Origin: Muribaculaceae bacterium
Lineage (GTDB): Bacteria; Bacteroidota; Bacteroidia; Bacteroidales; Muribaculaceae
Reading direction: 5' to 3'
Length of the DNA: 64,000 bases
Assembly (NCBI GenBank): GCA_017405965.1
Contig: JAFQZK010000022.1
Location: 185,869-249,868, forward strand
Position 1 is the first letter of the stretch. Every line of letters begins with the position of its first letter. Position numbers and translations under genes: made by a program. Of this stretch, positions 42,527 to 51,168 are shown piece by piece. The notes under the pieces are model-generated. The model had not been told where the DNA came from. It made no database searches and saw nothing but the letters and a program-made list of their open reading frames with translations.

Positions 42527-43816
42527 ATGGAACGACTGCTGCAATACATCTGGCAACACAGGCTGTGGCTCAGCGAGGACATGGTGACCAACGACGGCCG
42601 CCGCATCCGCGTCATCGACCCCGGCTTGCTCAATACCGATGCCGGTCCCGACTTCTTCAACGCCAAGGTTGAGATTGACGGACACCTGTGGGTGGGCAAC
42701 GTCGAGATCCACGTGCGCGCCAGCGACTGGAAGCGGCACCACCATGACGAGGACCCGGCCTACGACAGCGTCATCCTGCATGTCGTCGAGAAAGACGACG
42801 CCCCTGTCTCCCGCATCAACGGCGAACTCATCCCCCAGGTGGAGTTACAGGTGTCGCCGCGCTTCAACGAGTGCTATGACCGCCTGGTCAACGCCAAGGT
42901 GGAACTGCCCTGCGCCGCACGCCTCCAGGAAGTGCCACCGCTTACTGTCACCGAGTGGATCGAGGCGTTGGCCTTCGAGCGGCTGCACGGTAAGGTGGAC
43001 CGTGTGCGGGAGCTCTACGACCGCTTCAACGGCAGCTGGGAGGACATCTGCTATGTGATGCTGGCCCGCACCCTGGGCTTCGGCATCAACAACGACGCCT
43101 TTGAGCGTTTGGCTCGAGTTACCCCCTTGCGCCTGTTGCACAAACACAGCGACTCCATCCTCCAGGTCGAAGCACTGCTGTTCGGCCAAGCGGGGCTGCT
43201 GAACGGGGCACACAGCGAGGAGTCCTATTACCAGCAGCTGATGCGCGAGTATGCCTTCCTGGCCAACAAATTCTCGCTGCGCCCCATCGAGGGCACGGCA
43301 TGGAAACTCTTCCGCAGCCGTCCACAGAACTTCCCCTACCGCCGCATCGCCCTGCTGGCGCAGTTCGTCCACGGCGGTTTCAACCTGATGAACGACATCC
43401 TCAATGCCGCCGACACCAAGGCGCTGCGCCAGCTGTTCGACATCGAGTTGAGCGGTTACTGGACAACACATTACTCCTTTGGCAAACCTTCACCGAGCGC
43501 AGGTCGCGCCCTGAGCAATAGCAGCATCGACATCGTGTTGATCAACACCGTCGCCCCACTCTACTACGCCCGCGGCGAAATGACCGACGACTATGAGATG
43601 ACCGACCGCGCCATCGCCCTGCTCGAGGACATCCGCCCCGAGCAGAACAGCATCGTCACCATGTTCCGCAATGCCGGCATCAAGTGCGACGACGCCCTCA
43701 CCAGCCAGGCCCTCATCCAGCTGCGACGCAACTACTGCGAAGCCCGCAAGTGCATCTACTGCCGCCTGGGCCACCGCCTCCTCGCCACCGACGCCCACAC
43801 CCCATCAACCACCTAG
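42527..43816 (+). CDS. DUF2851 family protein
   Basis: 429 residues. Recognised by the N-terminal block RLLQYIWQHRLW, VIDPGLLNTDAGPDFFNAKVEIDG, LWVGNVEIHVRASDW (about 3-70) and the C-terminal CEARKCIYCRLGHRLL. Found widely in Bacteroidota and of unknown function. The D-GP-D-FF-N-A-K and VEIH blocks look like a nuclease-type acidic core, but that is only an impression. The start is preceded by a heptamer array that overlaps the ribosome-binding region. Confidence 0.85.
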   Translation: MERLLQYIWQHRLWLSEDMVTNDGRRIRVIDPGLLNTDAGPDFFNAKVEIDGHLWVGNVEIHVRASDWKRHHHDEDPAYDSVILHVVEKDDAPVSRINGELIPQVELQVSPRFNECYDRLVNAKVELPCAARLQEVPPLTVTEWIEALAFERLHGKVDRVRELYDRFNGSWEDICYVMLARTLGFGINNDAFERLARVTPLRLLHKHSDSILQVEALLFGQAGLLNGAHSEESYYQQLMREYAFLANKFSLRPIEGTAWKLFRSRPQNFPYRRIALLAQFVHGGFNLMNDILNAADTKALRQLFDIELSGYWTTHYSFGKPSPSAGRALSNSSIDIVLINTVAPLYYARGEMTDDYEMTDRAIALLEDIRPEQNSIVTMFRNAGIKCDDALTSQALIQLRRNYCEARKCIYCRLGHRLLATDAHTPSTT

Positions 43817-43840
43817 CAAAAAGAAAGACAGGGAAAAGGA

Positions 43841-43873
43841 TATAGTAACTATACTATCTATAGTAACTATACC
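43841..43873. repeat. Short tandem array, 9-bp period, TATAGTAAC unit
   Basis: TATAGTAAC, TATACTATC, TATAGTAAC and a partial unit. It shares the 15-mer TCTATAGTAACTATA with the array at 63121. Confidence 0.8.
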
Positions 43874-43891
43874 ATTCCTCAATTAAATGGC

Positions 43892-43931
43892 ACTGCGTGC
43901 GATGACAAGACATTCTGTCATCGCACGCAGT
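43892..43931. terminator. Bidirectional terminator hairpin
   Basis: Perfect 16-bp stem (43892-43907 with 43916-43931) and an 8-base loop between the convergent DUF2851 and dockerin genes. Confidence 0.75.
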
Positions 43932-43958
43932 TTGTACTTGGTTATGAGGCGCTCTGCC

Positions 43959-45692
43959 CTACTTACTGGCCGCATTCATCAACATGTTGATGAGCATGGT
44001 CACGTCGTTGATGTTGACGGCACCGTCGCCGTTCACATCACAGTAGGCGGGAACATCATCCACTGCATTGATCAGGAGATTAATGATACCTGTCACATCA
44101 CCCACATTGAGACTTCCGTCGCCATTGATGTCACCGGGCTCTGCACCAAGATAGGGCACAATCTTGTAGAACCAGCTCCACTCCGGGTGGTCGTGATAGG
44201 CCTGCAGCGCCTCGTTGGGAACAAACAGCGTTGCATTCTCGTAGATATACATGGACATACCTTCTTCATGATTGATGAAGGCCCCATCCGTCTCGGGCGG
44301 AACTGTTCCTCGGCAAGTAATCTTAGCCAAGTTCACGCAGCCCCTGAAAGCGACACCGCCTATCCAAGTGACTGATGCGGGAATTTCAATCTCAGTCAGA
44401 TTCATGCAATCACCGAAGGCTCCGACACCGATCCATTCAAGCCCCTCGGACAGCGCAACACTAGCCAGGTTATCACATCTGGCAAAAGCGGCATCACCAA
44501 TGGAATCACAAGACGCGGGAATCGTCACCTCGGTCAACATATCACAAAAAGCAAATGCACCGTCACCGATTGACGTGAGACTTTCGGGGATAGTCAGATT
44601 GGGGATATTGGCCATATAGAAAGCGCATTTTCCTATCGAGGTCAACGTGCTGGGCAACTGCAGACTAGGCAAATCGCTAGACATGAAAGCATAATCCTTG
44701 ATTGCCGTTACGGTATAGGTGTTGCCCTTGTATTGAACAGTTTCAGGAACGACCACAGCATCGTAATAAGAGAAATCAAAGCCTGAAATCTGCATCCCAT
44801 CACTCTGATACCAATCGGGATCAGAGCTGACGAGCGAACCACTAAAAGCGTCGAAATCAAGAGTCTGGTCCACTGTGTGCCTCGACACGGCAACCGTCGA
44901 TTCATCGAGGATAGTATAATATACCCCGTCAACAATGAAGTCATAATAACGCTGGTAATGCGCTGACGGATAGCAATTAAAATAGAATTCATGCCTTACG
45001 GTATTGCTGGGTTCCTTGTTTTCGGCCACCGCGTAGGCCTCCACCCAGCCATGGGCCGACTCATGGAGCACCAAGTCGGGATCGACGACCACGCCCGGCG
45101 AGGGCAAATAGGGACTTACAGTACTTTTCCAATCTGACTCAATCACAGTACCATCCCATTCATTAGTATAATGATACCTGTAGTAAACGGTGGCAACCTC
45201 GTCATTGCCATTTGCGAACGTAATGGAGAACGAGTCGTAATACATAAGGTTCTCGGGCATGTTCCAAACAGGGTCAGGCTCGTAACGTTCGCCTATCACC
45301 GGCGGGGCTGTCTGCCCTGATGCCTGCTGCGGGGCAATGGTGTAAGTGATTTCGAGATACTCCGAGCGTTCCTTTCCATAGGTCCAGGACTGGGCCTGCA
45401 GCATAATCTCTTGCGTCTCTTGAGTGCGCTCGACGGTATAAATGCAGGTCGGCCCGTCCATGCCTTCTGACCAAGGATAAAGGCCACCGACATTGCCGAC
45501 ATACTGATTATTCATGTAAACATACACGTTCAGTTCATCGACATACTCCTCGCTGGTAAAAACAAAGTCCACATAGGTGTCATACTCAATGACTTGGCAG
45601 GCGGGTCTCGGAGTTACCTCCATATAATCCTGCGCCGCCAGGTTGGCGCCTGCCAACAAGCCCACAATCAGGGTGAATAGTAATTTTTTCAT
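43959..45692 (-). CDS. Secreted LRR_5 (BspA-like) protein with dockerin
   Basis: 577 residues from ATG 45692 (MKKLLFTLIVGLLAGANLAAQ signal peptide). About 25-240 form beta-rich domains (CQVIEYDTYVDFVFTSEEY and EPDPVWNMPENLMYYDSFS), perhaps Ig-like. About 250-320 precede six to seven LRR_5 repeats (LTSIGDGAFAFCDMLTEVTIP). The dockerin has GDINGDGSLNVGDVTGIINLL and CDVNGDGAVNINDVTMLINML, both calcium loops intact. It is the third dockerin surface protein within 11 kb, all on the minus strand. Confidence 0.9.
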   Translation of the reverse strand: MKKLLFTLIVGLLAGANLAAQDYMEVTPRPACQVIEYDTYVDFVFTSEEYVDELNVYVYMNNQYVGNVGGLYPWSEGMDGPTCIYTVERTQETQEIMLQAQSWTYGKERSEYLEITYTIAPQQASGQTAPPVIGERYEPDPVWNMPENLMYYDSFSITFANGNDEVATVYYRYHYTNEWDGTVIESDWKSTVSPYLPSPGVVVDPDLVLHESAHGWVEAYAVAENKEPSNTVRHEFYFNCYPSAHYQRYYDFIVDGVYYTILDESTVAVSRHTVDQTLDFDAFSGSLVSSDPDWYQSDGMQISGFDFSYYDAVVVPETVQYKGNTYTVTAIKDYAFMSSDLPSLQLPSTLTSIGKCAFYMANIPNLTIPESLTSIGDGAFAFCDMLTEVTIPASCDSIGDAAFARCDNLASVALSEGLEWIGVGAFGDCMNLTEIEIPASVTWIGGVAFRGCVNLAKITCRGTVPPETDGAFINHEEGMSMYIYENATLFVPNEALQAYHDHPEWSWFYKIVPYLGAEPGDINGDGSLNVGDVTGIINLLINAVDDVPAYCDVNGDGAVNINDVTMLINMLMNAASK

Positions 45693-45852
45693 CATTCTGC
45701 AGATTTTTATATCGTTAAACATATCATTCAGCAAAAACAAAACTCAATCAAGGGCAGTGGAATCTTTATTATCATCCCACAATGCATTATCCATCCTCTT
45801 CTCTCAGGTCAATGTTTCTGGCCCCAGGCAAACCCAATCAGGTTAACGCATT

Positions 45853-45884
45853 CAAAATTAATACTATAACAAACATTTGGCCAA
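45853..45884 (-). promoter_or_regulatory. Promoter of the dockerin gene
   Basis: Minus strand: -33 TTG (45882-45884), 21-bp spacer, -7 TAATTTTG (45853-45860). The leader would be about 155 bases. I see no other feature between it and 45692. Confidence 0.5.
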
Positions 45885-45979
45885 CACTTTGGGCATAAAA
45901 AATGCCGACTGCCCATTTTTTTACACTAAAATGTCAATTTATTTTACACTGTCAGCCGCAAGGGGGGCAGCAATCGCAC

Positions 45980-46020
45980 AAAAGAAACCCTGTGCAGGCA
46001 AACCAATGGCCAGCACAGGG
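45980..46020 (-). terminator. Rho-independent terminator of the PBP gene
   Basis: CCCTGTGC (45988-45995) pairs with GCACAGGG (46013-46020). On the minus strand TTTCTTTTG follows. Confidence 0.65.
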
Positions 46021-46050
46021 CATGTTTTTCAATTTCAGCGACGGGAGCCG

Positions 46051-48480
46051 CTATACCGAGTCGGGGACGGCGGCGGGTTCCTCGAGTTTCTCGTCGGGAT
46101 TGATGTCGTCGGTCAACGGGATGGCCAGGCTGTCCTCGTCAAAGCCGAGCATCGTGGAGTCAAACTCCTCGACAGGAGCGATGGAGGAGCAACCCGAATA
46201 CAAGTCGGGATTGATGGGCTCCTTGGCTGGCAGGAAGCGCTTGTGATAACGCTGGAACTGCGGGTCACTCAGCACTAGCTGCAGGAATCGGCCACAGATG
46301 GGCAAGGCCGTTCGGCTACCCTGGCCCAAAGCGCCCCAGCGGAAGTGAATCTGGCGGTACTCACCACCCACCCATGAGCCGCACACCAGTCCGGGCGATA
46401 CAGCGACGAACCAAGCGTCGGCATGGCGGTTGCTCGTACCGGTCTTGCCGCCCAGGTCCACGTCATAGAGCGGTCGCGTGATGTAACCGTTCAGCGCCAT
46501 CGCCGTTCCGCCGGCATCGGTGCGGCACGCCATGAGCATCTGCTGCATGAGCCATGCCGAGCGATAGGACATCGCCTGTCGCTGGTGATCGGGAGCCCGA
46601 TAAATCTCCTTGCCGTCGCGATCCACAATGCGGGTGACAATGACCGGGTCGTGCATCCTGCCGTCGTTGACCACGGTGCAGTAGGCATTGACAAGTTCCA
46701 TCAGGTCCACATCGCTGGCACCTAACGAGAGGGCCGGCTTGGGTTCCATCGGCGACTTGATGCCCATGTCACGAGCCAGCTGGGCGATTTCGCTGAAGCC
46801 CACCTCACGGGCGACACGCACGGTAACACTGTTGATACTCTGGGCAAAGGCACTGCGCAAGGTCATATCCGAGCCGCTGAAGGTGCCGTTGGCGTTAGTC
46901 GGCCTCCAGTGCTCCATCTCTTGCTTTTCCTCGTTATAGACCAGGGTGTCGATATACTCGTCGAGGCGGCGGTCACAGGGCACGAGGCCGCGTTCCATCG
47001 CCATAGCATAGACAAAGAGTTTGAACGTGGAACCGGGCTGGTGCTTGGCGCGCACCTTGTCATACTTCCACGTGTTGAAGTCCACATCACCCACCCAGGC
47101 CTTGACGTGGCCGTTACCGGGCTCCATGGCGATGAAGCCGCAGTGCATGAAGTGGAGCATATAGCGCACCGAGTCCATCGAACTCATCTCCATGTACAGG
47201 GAGTCGTTCTCGTAGTCGAACAGGTGCACCATGTGGGGCTGGTTCATATAGTAGTTGACCGAGTCCAGGTCGTTGGGATAACGCGCCAGCAGCTCGTGGT
47301 AGATGGGCGTGTTGCGGGCCTTGTCCTCGACAAAGTTAGCGATGAGCTGATTGTTGTCGTCAAGCCAGCAGTCCTGATTGCCCCAATGGCTCTTGAAGCT
47401 CTGCTGCACCACCTTCATCTTCTCGCTCACGGCCTGCTCGGCATACTCCTGCATCTTGGAGTCAAGCGTGGTGTAGATCTTGACACCGTCACGCTCCAGA
47501 TCCAGCTTGAAGCCGTGTTCCTTAGCAATCTCCTCGATCTCGCGGGCCACCGCCTCACGGAAGTAAGGAGCCACACCGTCGTAGTTGCTCTCGATCGTGT
47601 ACTTCAGGTCGATGGGCAACGAGGAAATGGAGTCATACTGCGCCTGGGTGAGGTCACCGCGCGTCACCATGTTCTTCAACACCTGATTGCGACGGCGCAG
47701 GCTGTTCTTGGGATTGATGCGGGGATTATAGGTGCTGGTGGCCTTAAGCAGACCGACAAGCACAGCGCTCTCCTCGATCTTGAGGTCACGAGGCGTGGTC
47801 TTGAAATAGGTGTTTGCAGCGGTCTTGATGCCGAAAGCGTTGCTGCCGAAGTCCACCGTGTTGGCATACATCTCGAGGATTTCCTGCTTGCTGTAGAACA
47901 TCTCCAACTTGGTGGCGATGATCCACTCCTTGCTCTTCATGATGAGCATCTTCACACCGGGGATATAGCCCAGCAGACCCGTGGAGTAGTCGCTGCGGGT
48001 GCGGAACATGTTCTTCACCAGCTGCTGCGTGATGGTGCTCGCGCCACGAGGACGCCCGTGGAGCACCATATCCTTGACTGCGGCACCCAATCCGCCGAAG
48101 TCAATACCGTGATGGAGGTAGAAACGCTCGTCCTCGGTATCGATGAGCACCTTGAAGAACTGCGGATTGATCTCGTCATAGGTCACCGGGGTGCGGTTCT
48201 CGTCATAGTACTTGCCGATGGTCTTTCCGTCGGCGCTGTACAGGTAACTCGCCTCGGGGTTGCGAGGATGCATGATGCTGTAGGTGCTGGGCGACTTGCC
48301 GAAGAGCCACAGCAGGTTGATATCGACTGCAATGAGGTAAAGCAGGAACAAGACGATAAAAGTTCCTATGGCAGCCAGCGTCTTGGCCCACCAGGGACGG
48401 CCGCGGTACAAACCCTTGTACCAGCTCTTGAAACGTCGCCAATTGCGGACGATGATATTGCCTGATTTCTTATCGTTCAT
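46051..48480 (-). CDS. Penicillin-binding protein 1A, bifunctional transglycosylase/transpeptidase
   Basis: 809 residues. Cytoplasmic tail and one membrane helix (about 34-55). GT51 domain about 75-255 with the catalytic Glu116 in TEDERFYLHHGIDFGG and GASTITQQLVKNMF (147-159). Transpeptidase domain about 440-720 with SxxK STFK (Ser484), SxN SIN (548-550) and KTG (679-681). It polymerises and cross-links peptidoglycan in the periplasm. It lies 54 bp after a glycosyltransferase gene, with which it probably shares a transcript. Confidence 0.95.
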   Translation of the reverse strand: MNDKKSGNIIVRNWRRFKSWYKGLYRGRPWWAKTLAAIGTFIVLFLLYLIAVDINLLWLFGKSPSTYSIMHPRNPEASYLYSADGKTIGKYYDENRTPVTYDEINPQFFKVLIDTEDERFYLHHGIDFGGLGAAVKDMVLHGRPRGASTITQQLVKNMFRTRSDYSTGLLGYIPGVKMLIMKSKEWIIATKLEMFYSKQEILEMYANTVDFGSNAFGIKTAANTYFKTTPRDLKIEESAVLVGLLKATSTYNPRINPKNSLRRRNQVLKNMVTRGDLTQAQYDSISSLPIDLKYTIESNYDGVAPYFREAVAREIEEIAKEHGFKLDLERDGVKIYTTLDSKMQEYAEQAVSEKMKVVQQSFKSHWGNQDCWLDDNNQLIANFVEDKARNTPIYHELLARYPNDLDSVNYYMNQPHMVHLFDYENDSLYMEMSSMDSVRYMLHFMHCGFIAMEPGNGHVKAWVGDVDFNTWKYDKVRAKHQPGSTFKLFVYAMAMERGLVPCDRRLDEYIDTLVYNEEKQEMEHWRPTNANGTFSGSDMTLRSAFAQSINSVTVRVAREVGFSEIAQLARDMGIKSPMEPKPALSLGASDVDLMELVNAYCTVVNDGRMHDPVIVTRIVDRDGKEIYRAPDHQRQAMSYRSAWLMQQMLMACRTDAGGTAMALNGYITRPLYDVDLGGKTGTSNRHADAWFVAVSPGLVCGSWVGGEYRQIHFRWGALGQGSRTALPICGRFLQLVLSDPQFQRYHKRFLPAKEPINPDLYSGCSSIAPVEEFDSTMLGFDEDSLAIPLTDDINPDEKLEEPAAVPDSV

Positions 48481-48534
48481 GTATCGTATCGTGGTTAATT
48501 AGTCCGTAATAATAAGGTCATGAATGGCCGCTCG

Positions 48535-49290
48535 TCACTGGCGGTTGGCGCTGCCGCTCAGGCGGCGCTTCAGGTAACGGGGGATGAAGCTCAGATGAGC
48601 CAGCGTGGCGCGCATCGTGCCGTAGTGCTTGCACATGATGCGGTAGCGTTCCCAGAGCGAGGCTCGGTGATGACGCGTTGTCATGCCGTCGGCCAGATAG
48701 CTGATAATGGGCTTGTGACCGGCATAGGCATTGGCAGGAGACTGCTTCAATACCCTGATGCACCAGTCATAATCAGCGCTCAACCGGTAACTCATGTCAT
48801 AGTCGGGCACCAGGTCACGTCGTGCTACAAAAGCTTGATGACACACCATCATACCATTGAGGAAGCTGTTTACAGTCAGTCGCTTGGGCGCTCTCAGGTG
48901 ACGCTCTCCCACCACGTCACGATCGGCATCCACCAGCTGGGTCTGCCCATAGATGACCCCAGGATTGTCGACGGTGAGCAGCGTCAGACGCGCCAGCACC
49001 GTATCGTCGGCAAAGGCATCGCCGGCATTGAGGAAAATCAGGTAACGACCACACGCCCGCGAGATGCCCTTGTTCATCGCGTCATACAAGCCCTTGTCGG
49101 GTTCGCTGAAAACACGCAACGAGGCAATGGACGCCCCTCTCACGATGTCGAGCGTCCTGTCGGTCGACGCACCATCAATGATCAGCATCTCATAGTCACT
49201 GCTCGTCTGTCGCCTCACACTCTCCAGTGTCGGGGCGATGACGTCAGAGGCATTCCACGTGACAGTTATGATGGAAAAAAGCGGTCCCAT
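48535..49290 (-). CDS. Family 2 glycosyltransferase
   Basis: 251 residues with the GT-A start FSIITVTWNASDVIAPTLES, the nucleotide-binding DGASTDRTLDIV, a likely DxD-equivalent at LNAGDAF, and SADYDWCIRVL. Similar to WcaA/WbbD-like enzymes acting on cell-surface glycans. It is first in an operon with the PBP1A gene, behind a good promoter. Donor and acceptor unknown. Confidence 0.9.
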   Translation of the reverse strand: MGPLFSIITVTWNASDVIAPTLESVRRQTSSDYEMLIIDGASTDRTLDIVRGASIASLRVFSEPDKGLYDAMNKGISRACGRYLIFLNAGDAFADDTVLARLTLLTVDNPGVIYGQTQLVDADRDVVGERHLRAPKRLTVNSFLNGMMVCHQAFVARRDLVPDYDMSYRLSADYDWCIRVLKQSPANAYAGHKPIISYLADGMTTRHHRASLWERYRIMCKHYGTMRATLAHLSFIPRYLKRRLSGSANRQ

Positions 49291-49383
49291 GCCTAAATAA
49301 TGGTTATAAGTCTAAGTCACGCAAGCAGTTAACCTGATTTTACATCGTCAAGCCTAATACATGCGGGACTTGTTTTGTGGATG

Positions 49384-49414
49384 CAAAATTACAGTTTTCT
49401 GGGAACTTTTACAA
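49384..49414 (-). promoter_or_regulatory. Promoter of the glycosyltransferase-PBP1A operon
   Basis: Minus strand: -33 TTG (49412-49414), 20-bp spacer, -7 TAATTTTG (49384-49391). Confidence 0.65.
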
Positions 49415-49450
49415 TCAAATGACCATTTTTTACGTTAATAAGATAAAATA

Positions 49451-49954
49451 ATGAAACAGAAAATGAGATTTTCCAAGATACTGACAGCTTTTACAGCTCT
49501 GATGGCGCTGGTGATGTTCAGCGCGTGTGACCACATCGACAACAAGACGGTGCCGCGCTTCATGGTGCGCATCGACCTGGGCAATTATGCCATGTGGGGT
49601 GTCTATGGCGTGTACGGCATGGGCGATTACCGCATCTTCAACCGTGAGAAGCGCCTGCCCTCCAATTTCCCGTACAATGTCAACACCTACACCGGCTATG
49701 GCGGGGTGCTCCTGATGATGGGCATCGATGGCCCGATGGCCTATGACCTGTCCTGCCCTGTCGAGAGCAGTCCGGAAATCATCCTGTCGATCAGTCCCGA
49801 GAACTATGACGCCGTATGCCCCCGCTGCGGCTCGCACTTCAATCCGCTGACCGGCGACGGTGGCCCATTGAGCGGTGTAGCCATTACCAACAAGGTGGGA
49901 ATGCGCCAGTACCGAGTCCTGCCCAGCAACGGCGGCTACTTCATCACCAACTAG
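49451..49954 (+). CDS. Rieske-like lipoprotein without the usual histidines
   Basis: 167 residues. Lipobox FSAC (Cys26). The C-terminal part follows the Bacteroidota Rieske-like pattern: GYGGVLLMMG, DLSCPVES (Cys102), CPRCGSHFNPLTGDGGPLSG (Cys123, Cys126) and RQYRVLPSNGGYFITN. A true 2Fe-2S Rieske site needs Cys-x-His twice; here the first His is Val104 and the second motif is CxxC, so it more likely binds zinc or nothing. Function unknown. Confidence 0.65.
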   Translation: MKQKMRFSKILTAFTALMALVMFSACDHIDNKTVPRFMVRIDLGNYAMWGVYGVYGMGDYRIFNREKRLPSNFPYNVNTYTGYGGVLLMMGIDGPMAYDLSCPVESSPEIILSISPENYDAVCPRCGSHFNPLTGDGGPLSGVAITNKVGMRQYRVLPSNGGYFITN

Positions 49955-50337
49955 CCGTCAGCCATCGCTTCCGACCCGTTCACAACGTCCAAAGTCACCC
50001 GGGGCAAAAAAACGCTATTGTTCCACGGGTTGAAGGAGGGTTTCACAGGGGCGTTTTGGGGCGATTTATCCGTTTTTTGATAAAACGTGCCTTTCCTGTT
50101 GCATTTTGCAATTCGGGAAGGCATTTTGTTTAAGTTGAGAACCATTTTTGGTAGCAAAAATCCAAAAAATAAATCTTATAGGATGCCATTTATTGTTAAA
50201 AAGTGTAAACTTTTTCATTTTTCATTTCCAAAAATTAAACATTCGGACATGCCGTGAGGCCCTATTATCAGTGGATTTGCGTGGAACAATTTGTTAAAAA
50301 CGCGATTTTTGCCAAATGTTTACAAGTGTTTAAGATG
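49955..50337. other. Intergenic region without a recognisable gene
   Basis: Holds a likely terminator for the Rieske-like gene at 50089 and an AT-rich stretch (50130-50290). A short hairpin CGTTTT/AAAACG sits at 50071-50087. Open frames across it are not coding-like. Confidence 0.55.
50089..50130 (+). terminator. Probable terminator
   Basis: GCCTTTCC (50089-50096) pairs imperfectly with GGGAAGGC (50115-50122), followed by ATTTTGTTT. Confidence 0.45.
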
Positions 50338-50369
50338 TTTGGTCGGGTTGGCAGGTTGGAGTACCTTTG
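50338..50369 (+). promoter_or_regulatory. Promoter of the NlpC/P60 gene
   Basis: -33 TTTG (50338-50341), 20-bp spacer, -7 TACCTTTG (50362-50369). The leader is about 95 bases. Confidence 0.65.
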
Positions 50370-50467
50370 CAACATCAAACCAGGGCGCACGGCATTGCTT
50401 CGTTCTCAATGCCCTTAACGAAAAGGCCGCCGATGAGCGGATTTTCCAGTCCACTAAATTATTAATT

Positions 50468-51001
50468 ATGAGTTTTATTAACAGTAAAATAAGTTTATCG
50501 GCATTATTCATCATCATTGCTATCACCTTTACAGGTTTTTCGGCCCAGGCTCAGCGTTTGGAAACGCGTAAGCAGGGCACCGTTCTCGAACAGTTAGAAC
50601 AAAACAGCCGCAACAACATCGTTGACCAAGTCATCAATTACGCCTACCGTTTCCGCGGTACGCCTTATCGTTATGGTGCCATGTCACCTCGCGGTTTTGA
50701 CTGCTCGGGTTTCACCAGCTACGTGTTCAAGCGTTTCGGCATCGAGTTGGACCGTTCCTCTCGCGGCCAGATTTTTGACGGTGTACGCGTCAAGAAGAAC
50801 GACCTGCAACCCGGTGACCTCGTGTTCTTCCAGGGCCGTTCGGGCCGTGGCGGCGTGGGTCATGTGGGCATCGTCACCAAGGTGAACGAGGACAACACGT
50901 TCCACTTCATCCACTCGGCCTGCAGCAGCGGTGTGACCGAGAGCAAGAACACCGAGTCCTACTACAGCCGCCGCTATGTGGGCGCCTGCAGGGTACTTTA
51001 A
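50468..51001 (+). CDS. NlpC/P60 (C40) peptidoglycan endopeptidase
   Basis: 177 residues from ATG 50468; the longer frame upstream would cross the promoter. Signal peptide to about residue 28 (FSAQAQ). C40 domain about 50-175 with catalytic Cys79 (DCSGF), His132 (GHVGIV) and His149 (FIHS). It cleaves stem-peptide bonds in peptidoglycan (gamma-D-Glu-diamino acid). No SH3 domain is attached, as in the short Spr-like enzymes. Own promoter and terminator. Confidence 0.92.
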   Translation: MSFINSKISLSALFIIIAITFTGFSAQAQRLETRKQGTVLEQLEQNSRNNIVDQVINYAYRFRGTPYRYGAMSPRGFDCSGFTSYVFKRFGIELDRSSRGQIFDGVRVKKNDLQPGDLVFFQGRSGRGGVGHVGIVTKVNEDNTFHFIHSACSSGVTESKNTESYYSRRYVGACRVL

Positions 51002-51031
51002 GAAAAACAAATCATTCAAGATAACTGAATC

Positions 51032-51069
51032 AACGTGCGTTCCCATCGCGGGGCGCACGTTTCTTTTTC
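51032..51069 (+). terminator. Rho-independent terminator
   Basis: AACGTGCG (51032-51039) pairs with CGCACGTT (51054-51061), then TTCTTTTT. Confidence 0.8.
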
Positions 51070-51115
51070 ACTGACCGAGATGCCACGCTAATAATATTTA
51101 ATATAGTGACATGAT

Positions 51116-51146
51116 TTGCAATTCTGCCCGATTTATTATAGTTTTG
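51116..51146 (+). promoter_or_regulatory. Promoter of the esterase gene
   Basis: -33 TTG (51116-51118), 20-bp spacer, -7 TAGTTTTG (51139-51146), 22 bp before the ATG. Confidence 0.65.
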
Positions 51147-51168
51147 CGCCAAACAAAATGCAAGAGAC

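Noticed and set aside
45877-46278. 133-codon plus-strand frame after the PBP1A gene
   Set aside because: It runs through the terminator and antisense to PBP1A, with no coding character.
46909-48465. 518-codon open frame opposite the PBP1A gene
   Set aside because: Antisense shadow. The minus-strand protein has all PBP1A catalytic motifs.
50291-50467. N-terminal extension of the NlpC/P60 frame
   Set aside because: It spans the promoter, and a good signal peptide starts at 50468.
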